Part shown: one piece after another, positions 51,690-60,955 of the stretch
Layout of the letters: each line of letters starts with the position of its first letter
Position numbering within the stretch: position 1 is the first letter of the stretch
Source of the DNA: an uncultured Bacteroidota bacterium
GTDB lineage: Bacteria; Bacteroidota; Bacteroidia; Flavobacteriales; Flavobacteriaceae
Direction: 5' to 3'
NCBI GenBank assembly: GCA_913047695.1
Contig: CAJWUI010000008.1
Location: 1 to 64,000 of the forward strand
DNA length: 64,000 bases
The notes under the pieces: model-generated
Told to the model about the DNA's origin: nothing
What the model saw: the letters and a program-made list of their open reading frames with translations, nothing else
The model's database searches: none
Program-made: the position numbers and the translations under genes

Positions 51690-52561
51690 TGGGCAGAAAA
51701 ATTAAAAAAGTTTTCAGGGTCCATAGGATAACCGTCCATCCATAACTCAAAATGAAGGTGGTAACCTGTAGTATACTCACCCGTATTCCCAGCAGTTGCG
51801 ATAACTTCCCCAGATACTACTGATTCTCCTTGTCTTTTATTTAATGAAGAATTATGCTTATAAACTGATAAAAGACCGAAATTGTGCTCCAAAATAATCA
51901 CATAACCTGTCTCTGAAGTCCATTCTGAAAATATTACTGTTCCATCAGCAATCGCTTTAACTGGCATATTTTTTTCGACAGCAATATCAATTGCGTAGTG
52001 AGATTTATCTCTATCAAAAGGCTGCGATATTTGTCCATTTACAGGAGGAAATAAAAATGTATTTAATTTAATCTCATTTCTTGATACTGGACTATATTTA
52101 TCTTGCTGAGACACAAAAACTCTGAGTAAAGAATCTTCTAATATTAGCTTTGCGTTAAATCCATCTTTAATAACAGGAGTTTCTTGAATTACCAGCAATG
52201 AATCTTGCTCATTAAAGGAAATATCTTCATTTAAAACTCTTTTCACTGAATTCAAATATTTTAAATTTTGGTTATATAATTGAATAAGGGAATCTGTGAG
52301 AAATAGATTCTGAATTGCTTTAGCTCGTATTTCAGATGAATCATATCCTGGAATATATTCTTTTAATGAAGTGTAGGAGATTATTGTAAAAATTAAAACT
52401 GAGGAAGTACATATCAATAACAATGAAACCAAAATACTTTTGAATCTTGAAGTTCTGATTTGACCCTTTTCTTCAAAGGTTTCCTCGTCAATTATCATTA
52501 TAAGGTAGGGGTTTCTTAACCCTTGAAAAAATTTTCTTTTTTTGTTTACTTTATCTTTCAT
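51686..52561 (-). CDS. M23 family membrane-anchored endopeptidase
   Basis: A 291-residue protein. Membrane helix at about 42-62 (ILVSLLLICTSSVLIFTII), a coiled-coil linker, then an M23/LytM domain with intact zinc ligands His188 and Asp192 (SHYAIDIA), and His268 and His270 (GYHLHFELW). So it should be an active peptidoglycan endopeptidase, unlike the degenerate EnvC-like protein at 29515. The gene heads the operon running left to 48182 and is divergent from tatA. Confidence 0.93.
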   Translation of the reverse strand: MKDKVNKKRKFFQGLRNPYLIMIIDEETFEEKGQIRTSRFKSILVSLLLICTSSVLIFTIISYTSLKEYIPGYDSSEIRAKAIQNLFLTDSLIQLYNQNLKYLNSVKRVLNEDISFNEQDSLLVIQETPVIKDGFNAKLILEDSLLRVFVSQQDKYSPVSRNEIKLNTFLFPPVNGQISQPFDRDKSHYAIDIAVEKNMPVKAIADGTVIFSEWTSETGYVIILEHNFGLLSVYKHNSSLNKRQGESVVSGEVIATAGNTGEYTTGYHLHFELWMDGYPMDPENFFNFSAQ

Positions 52562-52641
52562 TGTAATAGCAAAGATAAGGATAACTTAGGGTGATCAAAT
52601 TGAAGGATAGATTTTCCTGTCTTTGAAATTAAATATTTCTG

Positions 52642-52649
52642 TACATTTG
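52642..52649 (+). promoter_or_regulatory. -7 box TACATTTG for tatA
   Basis: An exact TAnnTTTG box, 17 bp before the tatA ATG. Confidence 0.5.
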
Positions 52650-52666
52650 TTAAATAATATTAAATC

Positions 52667-52861
52667 ATGTTGATTTTAACATTTTTAGGTATGATAGGAG
52701 CACCACAAATAATTTTGATAATAGCAGTTGTATTACTACTCTTCGGTGGACGTAAAATTCCAGAATTAATGAAAGGTTTGGGTAGTGGAATCAAAGAGTT
52801 TAAGAATGCTACAAAAGAAGAAGAAGATTCAGCTAAAATAGATAAAGATAGAAAGGCTTAA
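52667..52861 (+). CDS. tatA: Twin-arginine translocase subunit TatA
   Basis: A 64-residue TatA: one N-terminal helix ([25 protein letters not shown]) with the conserved F-G-G/x-K-x-P-E-L hinge, followed by an amphipathic helix ([15 protein letters not shown]) and acidic tail. It builds the Tat pore with TatC, not in this window. The stop overlaps the convergent DUF4837 gene by four bases. Confidence 0.95.
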   Translation: MLILTFLGMIGAPQIILIIAVVLLLFGGRKIPELMKGLGSGIKEFKNATKEEEDSAKIDKDRKA

Positions 52862-53835
52862 TCAACCTTTTTAATAGTGGTTATTATTGTATTTAATTCA
52901 AACATGTAATCTCTTTTATTCATCGAAGGGGCGAAAGTGAAACCTTCAATAGCCATCCAATTTTTAGTTAAACTATCCCTAATCATATAATTTACAAATG
53001 GTCCTGCCATAAAGTCATTAGCTACTTCCCAAGTTCCTTTTGTTAGATAACCTTTTTTACCATCCAAAGCAACTTTATAAAAATAAGGTTGATATGCTCG
53101 CTCAGTGATCATATAGCTACCGTTTATGCGGCCTGGAATATAAAGTTTACCTATTGAATCCCTTATATTCAAAATTTTAGTATTAAAATTATTTTCTGAT
53201 ATGCTATCAAATATTTCGTATGCAATAATATTAAGATGTCCTTTTTGAATTTGCTTTTGTATCCAAATAAAATTAGTAGTGTCTTTTACTACTTTATAAA
53301 CTGAAGGGTAAACTAAATTATATCCAAAGCGTCTTTTAATGTTTTTATCTTTAGTTGGAGATTTGTTTATTCTCCTTAGCTTTTCTTTTCGCTCGTTCTC
53401 TTTTATAGTCTGGGTAAATAACGCGAGGTTTTCTTCAAAAAAAAATTGTTGGACTTCTGAATCTTCACCAGTTACTAAACCAACTATTTGAGGCCGTGAA
53501 AATTGGTCCTTTGCTAATTGAAATCTAGGAATAGAATCTTTCTGAAACCAAATTATATTTCTACTCTGTCTTGCAAATCCTGAAAATACTTTGGGATTCA
53601 AATAATCAAGTGAAAATTGAGGTTCGTCAAATGGTAGACCTTCATACACCTTGCTTAAATTATCTCTTACCGATTTACCTAATTCCCCTTTCCAATCTGA
53701 AATTGGCATTATGACTGATATGTGATTTAAATTTCCACTAGAATCGGGAATAAATACATTAAACTTATCAGCCTTATTATTGCAGGAGATCATTGAAAAT
53801 AATGCGAATAATAAAAAAACTATAATGCTTTTCAT
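52858..53835 (-). CDS. DUF4837 lipoprotein
   Basis: A 325-residue lipoprotein with lipobox SMISC (Cys 18). It matches the Bacteroidota DUF4837 family: [38 protein letters not shown], and a C-terminal [20 protein letters not shown]. Function unknown. It is 2 bp downstream of pgk and so co-transcribed with it. Confidence 0.85.
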   Translation of the reverse strand: MKSIIVFLLFALFSMISCNNKADKFNVFIPDSSGNLNHISVIMPISDWKGELGKSVRDNLSKVYEGLPFDEPQFSLDYLNPKVFSGFARQSRNIIWFQKDSIPRFQLAKDQFSRPQIVGLVTGEDSEVQQFFFEENLALFTQTIKENERKEKLRRINKSPTKDKNIKRRFGYNLVYPSVYKVVKDTTNFIWIQKQIQKGHLNIIAYEIFDSISENNFNTKILNIRDSIGKLYIPGRINGSYMITERAYQPYFYKVALDGKKGYLTKGTWEVANDFMAGPFVNYMIRDSLTKNWMAIEGFTFAPSMNKRDYMFELNTIITTIKKVD

Positions 53836-53837
53836 TG

Positions 53838-55025
53838 TTATTGATTCAAAGCTGCAATTCCTGGAAGAGTTTTACCCTCTAAACTTTCTAACATTGCTCC
53901 CCCGCCGGTGCTTATATAGCTCATATCATGATCCATTTTAAACTTTTTTACAGCGGCAACTGAGTCTCCTCCCCCTACTAGTGAAAAGGACCCATTGATA
54001 GTTGCTTCAGCAATTGATCTACCAGCAGCCATTGTTCCTGCTGAAAAGTTGGGAAATTCGAACACTCCTAGCGGACCATTCCACAGAATGGTTTTACAAT
54101 TTATTATAACATCATGAAACTTTTTTATGCTTGCTGGGCCCGCATCCAAAGCTTCCCAGCCAGTTTTAATTTCCATAACATTAAAAATTTTTTTCTTTGC
54201 CTCATTACTAAATGTATTCCCTGCGACAACATCAACTGGAAAATGCAATTTCACGTTCTTCTGTTTTGCTTTATCGATTAAATCTAATGCATAATCACAA
54301 TAATCTAATTCGCATATGGAATTTCCTACTTTTCCCCCAAGTGCCTTTGTAAATGTATATACCATACCCCCACCTATAATAAGGTGGTCGACTTTATCCA
54401 ACAGGCTTTCTATTATTGTGATTTTTGTTGACACTTTAGCGCCTCCAAGTATTGCTAAAATTGGTGGTATGCCATTTTTTATGACTTTATCTATAGCCAA
54501 AACCTCTTTTTCCAAAAGACTGCCAAAACATTTATTTTTTTGAAAAAAATTAGCAATAATTGTAGTAGATGCATGAGCTCTGTGTGCTGTTCCAAAAGCA
54601 TCGTTGACAAAGATTGTCCCAAGTTTTGAGAGTCTTTCAGAAAAAACTACATCTCCTTCAGTTTCTTCTGCGTTGAATCGAAGGTTTTCCATTAACAATA
54701 CTTCTCCGGGCATCAATGAATCTGCTTTGGATTGTGCTTCAGGGCCGACACAAGTCTTACAGAATTGAACCTTAGTCTCCAAAATTTCAGATACTTTGTC
54801 TATTATGTTTTGAAATGAAAGGCTTTGTTCAAAACCATTTGGCCTTCCAAGATGTGAAAGCAACACACAACTACCTCCCTTTGACAAAATATAGTGTATT
54901 GTTGGTTTTGCTGCTTTTATCCGTGTCGTGTCAGTTATTTGTAAATCTTTGTCTAAGGGGACATTAAAGTCAACACGAACAATTGCTCGCTGATCTTTAA
55001 AGTTTACTTCCTTTAATGTTCGCAT
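53838..55025 (-). CDS. pgk: Phosphoglycerate kinase
   Basis: A 395-residue PGK: N-terminal VRVDFNVPLDKD, SHLGRPNG and FVNDAFGTAHRAHASTT, C-terminal WNGPLGVFE and GGGDSVAAVKKF. It catalyses the ATP-producing step from 1,3-bisphosphoglycerate. The start MRTLKEVNFKDQRAIVRVDF is standard. It is followed by the DUF4837 gene. Confidence 0.98.
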   Translation of the reverse strand: MRTLKEVNFKDQRAIVRVDFNVPLDKDLQITDTTRIKAAKPTIHYILSKGGSCVLLSHLGRPNGFEQSLSFQNIIDKVSEILETKVQFCKTCVGPEAQSKADSLMPGEVLLMENLRFNAEETEGDVVFSERLSKLGTIFVNDAFGTAHRAHASTTIIANFFQKNKCFGSLLEKEVLAIDKVIKNGIPPILAILGGAKVSTKITIIESLLDKVDHLIIGGGMVYTFTKALGGKVGNSICELDYCDYALDLIDKAKQKNVKLHFPVDVVAGNTFSNEAKKKIFNVMEIKTGWEALDAGPASIKKFHDVIINCKTILWNGPLGVFEFPNFSAGTMAAGRSIAEATINGSFSLVGGGDSVAAVKKFKMDHDMSYISTGGGAMLESLEGKTLPGIAALNQ

Positions 55026-55122
55026 TCTTTGATTTTCTCAAAAATACAATAAAGGCATATTTTATCAATTTATTTTTAAAAAGATGTAATGTTTTTGATA
55101 TTTAGTTGCTTTATATTTACTC

Positions 55123-56238
55123 ATGCTTTGGACAAAGGTTATAGGACAAGAGGTTCTTAAAAATAAATTAAAATATCTCATCGAAACAAACCAAGTGCCT
55201 CATTCTCAACTATTTATAGGTGATTCAGGATACGGTTCACTCCCCTTAGTTATAGAGTTTTCATTATCTTTATTGGAAAATAAGAATGTAAGTAAAGTCA
55301 CAAGAAAACTAAGTGAAAGATGTCAAAATCCTGATTTACATTTTATCCTGCCAGTTGTAAAAAAAAAGAATGAAAAAGTAGTACACAGTCATCATTATAT
55401 TCAAGATTGGTTAATATTTATTGATAGTAAACCGTATGGTAGCTATAGTGAATGGTTTGAATCTATTAATGTTGGAAATCGGCAGGGATTAATTAGTATT
55501 GCAGATATTGAAAACGTTCGTAGAAAAATTACCTTAAAAGCTTTTAATGGGGGCGCTAGAGTTTGTATTGTGTGGGGTGCAGAAAAGATGAGTAATCAGG
55601 CTTCGAATGCGTTCCTTAAAATTTTAGAAGAGCCCCCTGAAAATACGTTTTTTTTACTAATTGCAGAGAATCAAGAAGAAGTTTTACCCACAATAGTATC
55701 CAGGTGTCAAATTACAAATTTAGGACCTATTGATAACTCCTCTCTTATAGATGTGATAGAAAAAAAAACTGATGATCCTGAAGGTTTAGTTGCAAAGGCC
55801 CAAGGTAATTATAATGATTTACTTAATTTGATTAGCAATGATCAAGATAAAGAATACGAAAGTCTCTTAATTGAGGGCCTAAGAACGGCTTTTAAAGTAA
55901 ATAAAAACAAAAAACTGATTATTGATTTAATGAGTTGGTCTTCTTCTATTTGTAAATTTGGAAAAGAAGAGCAAAAGACCTTTTTAAAATTTGGTATTCA
56001 ATTTTTCAGAGATGCGTATTTATTGAACTATTCTCTTGACGATATTGTATCTTTTCAATCAAAAACAAATTTTGACTTGTCAAGAATTGCGCCCTACATT
56101 AATGACAAAAATATTAATGAATTAGTATCACTTTTTGAACAAACTCATTATAACGTATTAAGAAATGGGAATGTGAAAATGCTATTTATCAATCTTGCTT
56201 TGAAATTATCTGATTTGATTTATCTAGGCGTTAAATAG
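55123..56238 (+). CDS. holB: DNA polymerase III delta' subunit
   Basis: A 371-residue AAA+ clamp-loader protein. The N-terminal WTKVIGQEVLKNKLKYLIE box is typical, and the Walker A position reads GDSGYGSLPL without the GKT lysine, as in many delta' proteins that do not hydrolyse ATP. Sensor 1 (NAFLKILEEPPENTFFLL) and SRCQITNL are kept. It loads the sliding clamp together with delta and tau. It is divergent from pgk and convergent with the methyltransferase gene, overlapping its end by 8 bp. Confidence 0.92.
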   Translation: MLWTKVIGQEVLKNKLKYLIETNQVPHSQLFIGDSGYGSLPLVIEFSLSLLENKNVSKVTRKLSERCQNPDLHFILPVVKKKNEKVVHSHHYIQDWLIFIDSKPYGSYSEWFESINVGNRQGLISIADIENVRRKITLKAFNGGARVCIVWGAEKMSNQASNAFLKILEEPPENTFFLLIAENQEEVLPTIVSRCQITNLGPIDNSSLIDVIEKKTDDPEGLVAKAQGNYNDLLNLISNDQDKEYESLLIEGLRTAFKVNKNKKLIIDLMSWSSSICKFGKEEQKTFLKFGIQFFRDAYLLNYSLDDIVSFQSKTNFDLSRIAPYINDKNINELVSLFEQTHYNVLRNGNVKMLFINLALKLSDLIYLGVK

Positions 56239-57091
56239 ACTTTTTAAAAACAAAAACAATGGAAGAGAACTCTTTATTAAATAAAGCACTAAAATTTGAT
56301 CTTAAAGCAATGAAAAACCCTCGAAAAAATGCAAAGCTGGAATTTTTGTGCTTTTCGGATATGTAAGAAATGTAAAACGCATCCAAAAATAAAGGGTGTT
56401 TTTCTTCAAGTTTAAACCCCCTAGATTCCACTAAAGAGATTATTCCTTTGCTTGTAAAATGCCATATGTGTCTTGGTACATCTAGTGCTGCCCACGAAGA
56501 GTTATAATACCTTGCATCAAAACTATTGATATTTGGCACTGCTATCATTAAAGTCCCTTTTTTATTTAAAAGATTGTGAATTTTAGATAGCGCCTGTTCT
56601 GGATTTGTAAGATGCTCCAAAACGTGCCATAAAGTTATTCCGTCATACTTATCAGATTGAGGGATATCAGCAATATTTTTGAAAACATTTATATTTAAAA
56701 GTGATTGATTTTTAATTTCTTTATTGTAAGGCTCCAAAACAGAAGTTTTAAAGTTTTTTTTTGAAAGATATGCTGCAAATTTACAAGAACCTGCTCCGTA
56801 ATCTAATATTTTACTCCCTTTTAAATAAATTCTAATTAAAAATAGTTTATATCTAAACATTATCTTTTGGACAAGAAAATAGATTATGTCTAAACCACTT
56901 TTTGGTGTATTTTTAAATGAATCGTAGTTTGATGACTCGTAATATAAGGACATGTCTTTTATATTTTTAATGTTCGTTTTAGCTATTGTCCTCGATTTGT
57001 TCCATGTAATATCGAAATACTCTCCTGAAACTAAGTGATCTTTTGCTTTTAATTTTGATTTATGAGTATCGTGCTGTTCCACGTGAAACAA
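56231..57091 (-). CDS. Class I SAM-dependent methyltransferase
   Basis: A 286-residue methyltransferase: KILDYGAGSCKFAAYL is the SAM-binding motif I (about 93-108), and YDGITLWHVLEHLTNPEQAL and LNKKGTLMIAVPNINSFDA are the later motifs of the UbiG/MT-11 type. Substrate unknown. The reading frame has no ATG before residue 47, though conserved DHLVSGEYFDITWN is near residue 18, so the start is TTG 57091 or GTG 57082. Both lie at or inside a parS-like palindrome. It lies 10 bp after mnmG. Confidence 0.85.
   Translation of the reverse strand: MFHVEQHDTHKSKLKAKDHLVSGEYFDITWNKSRTIAKTNIKNIKDMSLYYESSNYDSFKNTPKSGLDIIYFLVQKIMFRYKLFLIRIYLKGSKILDYGAGSCKFAAYLSKKNFKTSVLEPYNKEIKNQSLLNINVFKNIADIPQSDKYDGITLWHVLEHLTNPEQALSKIHNLLNKKGTLMIAVPNINSFDARYYNSSWAALDVPRHIWHFTSKGIISLVESRGFKLEEKHPLFLDAFYISYISEKHKNSSFAFFRGFFIALRSNFSALFNKEFSSIVFVFKKSI
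57075..57090. promoter_or_regulatory. parS-like ParB-binding site
   Basis: TGTTCCACGTGAAACA, the consensus form of the Bacillus subtilis parS site, spans the mnmG/methyltransferase junction and the 5' end of the methyltransferase frame. ParB binding here would load the ParABS partition complex. No parA or parB gene is in this window. Confidence 0.85.
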
Positions 57092-57101
57092 ATTTTACTT
57101 T

Positions 57102-58973
57102 TTATCGGCCCATGGATACTAAAAGTACACTTATATCACTTGGGTTAACTCCACTAATTCTAGACGCCTGAGCTAGTGTTTCAGGCCGTAGCTTATTTAA
57201 TTTTTCTTTTGCCTCAAATGATAAAGACGCTAGCTCATCAAAGTTAAAACTTGAGGGTATCTTTATGTTTTCTAAGCGCCTTAGCTTTTCTGCATTTTTT
57301 TTCTCTTTTTCTATATATCCAGAATATTTTATTTCTATCTCAGCTTGCTCAAATATAGAATCATCTATATTTGATTTGTTAATGAAAGAATTTAGTTCTT
57401 TAAAACCATTTAAATCAGACCTAGAAATATTTGGGCGCGACAAAAGCTTAGAGTACTTATCTGTTTGCTTTATTAAATTTTCCTTTTTGCTAACTAATAA
57501 ATCATTTGTTTCTTTTAGTGTAAAACTTTTATTTTTTAAAAATTTAACAAGTTCACTTCGTTTTTTAAGTTTTTCCTCAACTTTGTTGAGCCTTTCTTTA
57601 GAAGCCAAACCTATCTTAAAAGAAATAGGCGTTAACCGTTCATCGGCATTGTCTTGTCTCAAAAGGGTTCTGTATTCGGCTCGAGAAGTAAACATACGAT
57701 ATGGTTCCTCAGTGCCTTTAAGAATCAGGTCATCAATTAGCACGCCTATATAAGCCTCTTCCCTTCCAAGAATAAGTGGATTTTTGTTATTGTTTTTCTG
57801 ATGCGCATTTATGCCTGCGATAATCCCTTGGGCCGCTGCTTCTTCATATCCTGTTGTTCCGTTAATTTGGCCAGCAAAGAATAGATTTTGAATCAATTTA
57901 GTTTCGAGTGAATGAAACAATTGTGTCGGTGGGAAATAATCATACTCTATAGCGTACCCTGGTCTTAAAAATTTCACAGACTCAAATCCCCTAACAGATC
58001 TTAAAGCTTTAAACTGTATGTCGTGTGGTAAGGAGGTAGAAAAACCGTTCACATAAACCTCATGAGTATTCCATCCCTCAGGCTCTACAAAAACTTGATG
58101 CTGTAATTTATCACTAAACCTATTGATTTTATCTTCTATCGAAGGACAATATCTAGGGCCAATACTATTAATAGACCCATTAAACATTGGGGATCTGTCA
58201 AACCCTTGCTTTAGAATTTCGTGTGCTTCAGGGTTTGTATGGGTTATATAACAACTTTTTTGATTTTTTAATGGTTGTGTTTCCTCAGAAAAAGAAAATT
58301 TCGAAGGGTTGGTATCGCCTTTTTGTTCCAACATAAAAGAATAGTTTAGCGAGCGTCCATCAACACGGGGGGGTGTTCCGGTTTTCATTCTTCCAGATGT
58401 AAAACCTATGTTTTCTAGACATTTTGTAAGCCCATGAGATGCTTTTTCCCCAACGCGCCCTCCACTGAAGTTCTTTTCTCCTATGTGTATCAAGCCATTT
58501 AAAAACGTTCCATTAGTTAAAACTACTGTCTTTGAAAATATTTTAACCCCCAAAGATGTAATCACTCCTTCAACTTGATCATTTTCAATAACCAGATCAA
58601 CTACCATTTCCTGATAAAAGTCAAGAAGAGGGGTGTTTTCAAGTTTTTGTCTCCACTCGAGTGTAAACAAACTTCTATCGGATTGAACTCTAGGGCTCCA
58701 CATTGCGGGTCCTTTTGACTGGTTCAACATTTTATACTGAATTGCCGACCTATCTGAAACTATACCGCTATAACCCCCTAGAGCGTCAATTTCTCTTACT
58801 ATTTGTCCTTTAGCAATCCCACCCATAGCAGGGTTACACGACATCTGTGCTAAATTTTGAAGATTCATTGAAACCAAAAGGGTTTTAGAGCCAAGATTGG
58901 CTGAAGCTGCAGCAGCCTCACACCCAGCATGTCCGCCTCCTACGACTATAACGTCATACTTAGAATCAAACAT
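57102..58973 (-). CDS. mnmG: tRNA uridine 5-carboxymethylaminomethyl modification enzyme MnmG
   Basis: A 623-residue MnmG (GidA) with FAD-binding GGGHAGCEAA (12-21), LVSMNLQNLAQMSCNPAMGGIAKG and the C-terminal LSFEAKEKLNKLRPETLAQASRISGV. With MnmE it makes the cmnm5 modification of wobble uridine. It overlaps ybeY by 8 bp. It is flanked by two parS-like sites, and in many bacteria mnmG lies near oriC. Confidence 0.98.
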   Translation of the reverse strand: MFDSKYDVIVVGGGHAGCEAAAASANLGSKTLLVSMNLQNLAQMSCNPAMGGIAKGQIVREIDALGGYSGIVSDRSAIQYKMLNQSKGPAMWSPRVQSDRSLFTLEWRQKLENTPLLDFYQEMVVDLVIENDQVEGVITSLGVKIFSKTVVLTNGTFLNGLIHIGEKNFSGGRVGEKASHGLTKCLENIGFTSGRMKTGTPPRVDGRSLNYSFMLEQKGDTNPSKFSFSEETQPLKNQKSCYITHTNPEAHEILKQGFDRSPMFNGSINSIGPRYCPSIEDKINRFSDKLQHQVFVEPEGWNTHEVYVNGFSTSLPHDIQFKALRSVRGFESVKFLRPGYAIEYDYFPPTQLFHSLETKLIQNLFFAGQINGTTGYEEAAAQGIIAGINAHQKNNNKNPLILGREEAYIGVLIDDLILKGTEEPYRMFTSRAEYRTLLRQDNADERLTPISFKIGLASKERLNKVEEKLKKRSELVKFLKNKSFTLKETNDLLVSKKENLIKQTDKYSKLLSRPNISRSDLNGFKELNSFINKSNIDDSIFEQAEIEIKYSGYIEKEKKNAEKLRRLENIKIPSSFNFDELASLSFEAKEKLNKLRPETLAQASRISGVNPSDISVLLVSMGR

Positions 58974-59403
58974 AACGGTTGTGTTTCACGTGAAACATTG
59001 ATATAAACCTATCTTCCATTTTTCGCATGTTGTCAACTTCCTCCTTGTCACCGTCATTATAGCCCATACAATGCAGCAGTCCATGAACAATTATCCTAAG
59101 TATCTCATTTTCAACAGTTTGCCTGTACTCTTTTGCAGATATTTTTATTGCCCATAATGAAACAAAAAATTCTGCTTCCAATTTGTTATCAGAAGTATAA
59201 TTGAAAGTAATTATATCAGTATTTGTTTTGTGATTAAGATATTTTTTGTTCATTTTTAAAAGTGCTTCTTTTGAAACAAAATTGTATTGTAGCTTTTTGA
59301 CATCGTAGCCCTTTATTTGTGCGTATTTGGACAACGTGCCTGAAAGCTTCTTAATGTCAAAGTTATCTGGTATGTTTAGGAACCGTATAATTTTTTTTTG
59401 CAA
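58966..59403 (-). CDS. ybeY: Endoribonuclease YbeY
   Basis: A YbeY/UPF0054 protein with LNHKTNTDIITFNY in the core and zinc motif HGLLHCMGYND near the C-terminus. The third His of the usual H-x3-H-x5-H motif is Asn/Asp here, as often in Flavobacteriia. It matures rRNA. The start is uncertain: TTG 59403 is chosen, since there is no ATG or GTG between the upstream divergent gltX start and the conserved region. The C-terminus SMFHVKHNRYV encodes the second parS-like site. It overlaps mnmG by 8 bp. Confidence 0.85.
   Translation of the reverse strand: MQKKIIRFLNIPDNFDIKKLSGTLSKYAQIKGYDVKKLQYNFVSKEALLKMNKKYLNHKTNTDIITFNYTSDNKLEAEFFVSLWAIKISAKEYRQTVENEILRIIVHGLLHCMGYNDGDKEEVDNMRKMEDRFISMFHVKHNRYV
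58982..58997. promoter_or_regulatory. parS-like ParB-binding site, perfect palindrome
   Basis: TGTTTCACGTGAAACA, a perfect 16-bp palindrome inside the 3' end of ybeY, nine bases before the mnmG start on the minus strand. One base differs from the site at 57075-57090. Confidence 0.9.
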
Positions 59404-59451
59404 ATATAATGTAATTGTTTTGCTAAGATAGGGGAATAGGTTTATAGCTGC

Positions 59452-59459
59452 TATATTTG
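59452..59459 (+). promoter_or_regulatory. -7 box for leaderless gltX
   Basis: TATATTTG (exact TAnnTTTG) ends 7 bp before ATG 59467, the same spacing as at 18491-18498. Expected transcription start coincides with the start codon. Confidence 0.6.
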
Positions 59460-59466
59460 TGTTACA

Positions 59467-60945
59467 ATGAAAATAAGAGTTCGTTTTGCGCCAAGTCCAA
59501 CTGGTCCACTTCATATAGGGGGTTTAAGGACGGCTCTTTTTAATTATCTGTATGCAAAAAGTAAAAACGGAAGCTTTATTCTTAGAATAGAGGATACGGA
59601 TCAAAACCGATACGTGGAAGGAAGCGAAAATTATTTAATTAAAGCCCTAAATTGGTGTGGCATAAAACCTGATGAAGGCCCAAATACAGCGGGGCGCTTT
59701 GGCCCTTATCGCCAAAGTGAAAGAAAGAAGATTTATAAAGAGCATATTGATAAACTTATCGGTTTAGGAGCAGCGTATTATGCCTTCGATAGTGAAGATG
59801 AGTTGATAAAATATCGTCAAGAATGCGAAAAGGGTGGAAAAACATTTTTGTATAACAGTCAAAATAGAAAGAAATTCAGAAACAGTCTGTCCCTAAATTT
59901 GGCTGAAACTAAAAAGGCTCTAGAAGGGGATTATGTTGTTCGATTGAAAGTAATGGGCGGAGCTACAATTAATGTAAATGATGAAATTCGTGGTAACATA
60001 TCAGTCTCTTCGGATTTACTTGACGATAAGATCTTATTGAAAACCGACGGGTTACCTACTTATCATTTTGCTAATGTTGTCGATGACAAGTTAATGGAAA
60101 TAACAGATGTTATACGTGGAGAAGAGTGGCTTCCTTCGTTGCCTATACACAAACTAATTTACGATGCTTTCAATTGGAATTTACCTCGGTTCATACATTT
60201 ACCTTTAATTCTGAAACCAAATGGAAAGGGAAAACTATCAAAAAGAGACGGTTTAAAAGATGGCTACCCCGTTTTTCCCATTAAGTTTAAAGAATTAAAT
60301 CTAGGTTTTAAAGAAAGAGGTTTCTTGCCCAGTGGAATGGTAAATTATCTTGCCTTATTGGGATGGAATAGTGGAACAGATAACGAAATTTTTAGTCTAA
60401 CAGATCTTATAAAAAACTTCAGCATAAAAAGAGTTCAAAAGGGTGGTGCTAGGTTTGATTATGAAAAGGCTTGTTGGATAAATCAACAACATATATCAAA
60501 ATCTGATGTGATATCGTTATTGGAACAAAAAAGTGTAAAGGAAATATTTGAAAATGTAGATGAAAAAAAGCATATTAATGTGTTAAACTTGGTGAAAAAC
60601 CGTCTCAAGACTCTAAATGATCTCAAGAATGAAATTAGATTTTTGGATGATCCGCAAGAATATGATAAAAAAAGTGTAAAAAAATTAATGGATAAGAGCC
60701 CAGTAAAAATTATGGATCAGATTATCAAACTATTGTATTCTGATGTTGAAATAGTAGACATGAAACAATCTTTATTTGATTGGGGAAATAATGAAAAAAT
60801 TCCATTTAGTTTAATAATGCAAACTCTTAGACTCGCTATTATTGGTCAATTATCTGGCCCTGATTTATTTCAAATTTGTGCTCTTATAGGAAAAGATGTA
60901 TCTTTAAAAAGAGTGCAAAAATTTAAATCTTTTTGTCTAAAATAA
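59467..60945 (+). CDS. gltX: Glutamate-tRNA ligase
   Basis: A 492-residue class I synthetase: RFAPSPTGPLHIGGLRTALF with HIGG (16-19) and KLSKRDG (256-262) mark GltX. The IEDTDQNRYVEGSE block and the C-terminal anticodon domain are present. It charges tRNA-Glu. The following SPFH gene is 10 bp away. The genome also has glnS at 61899, so misacylation of tRNA-Gln is not needed. Confidence 0.98.
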   Translation: MKIRVRFAPSPTGPLHIGGLRTALFNYLYAKSKNGSFILRIEDTDQNRYVEGSENYLIKALNWCGIKPDEGPNTAGRFGPYRQSERKKIYKEHIDKLIGLGAAYYAFDSEDELIKYRQECEKGGKTFLYNSQNRKKFRNSLSLNLAETKKALEGDYVVRLKVMGGATINVNDEIRGNISVSSDLLDDKILLKTDGLPTYHFANVVDDKLMEITDVIRGEEWLPSLPIHKLIYDAFNWNLPRFIHLPLILKPNGKGKLSKRDGLKDGYPVFPIKFKELNLGFKERGFLPSGMVNYLALLGWNSGTDNEIFSLTDLIKNFSIKRVQKGGARFDYEKACWINQQHISKSDVISLLEQKSVKEIFENVDEKKHINVLNLVKNRLKTLNDLKNEIRFLDDPQEYDKKSVKKLMDKSPVKIMDQIIKLLYSDVEIVDMKQSLFDWGNNEKIPFSLIMQTLRLAIIGQLSGPDLFQICALIGKDVSLKRVQKFKSFCLK

Positions 60946-60955
60946 ATTTTAAACG

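Noticed and set aside
57646-57656. CATCGGCATTG inside mnmG as another box A
   Set aside because: Only the first ten bases match and they lie within conserved coding sequence.
57265-57753. 162-codon open frame on the plus strand inside mnmG
   Set aside because: It is antisense to a fully conserved enzyme; high Ser/Phe/Leu content is typical of shadow frames in AT-rich genes.
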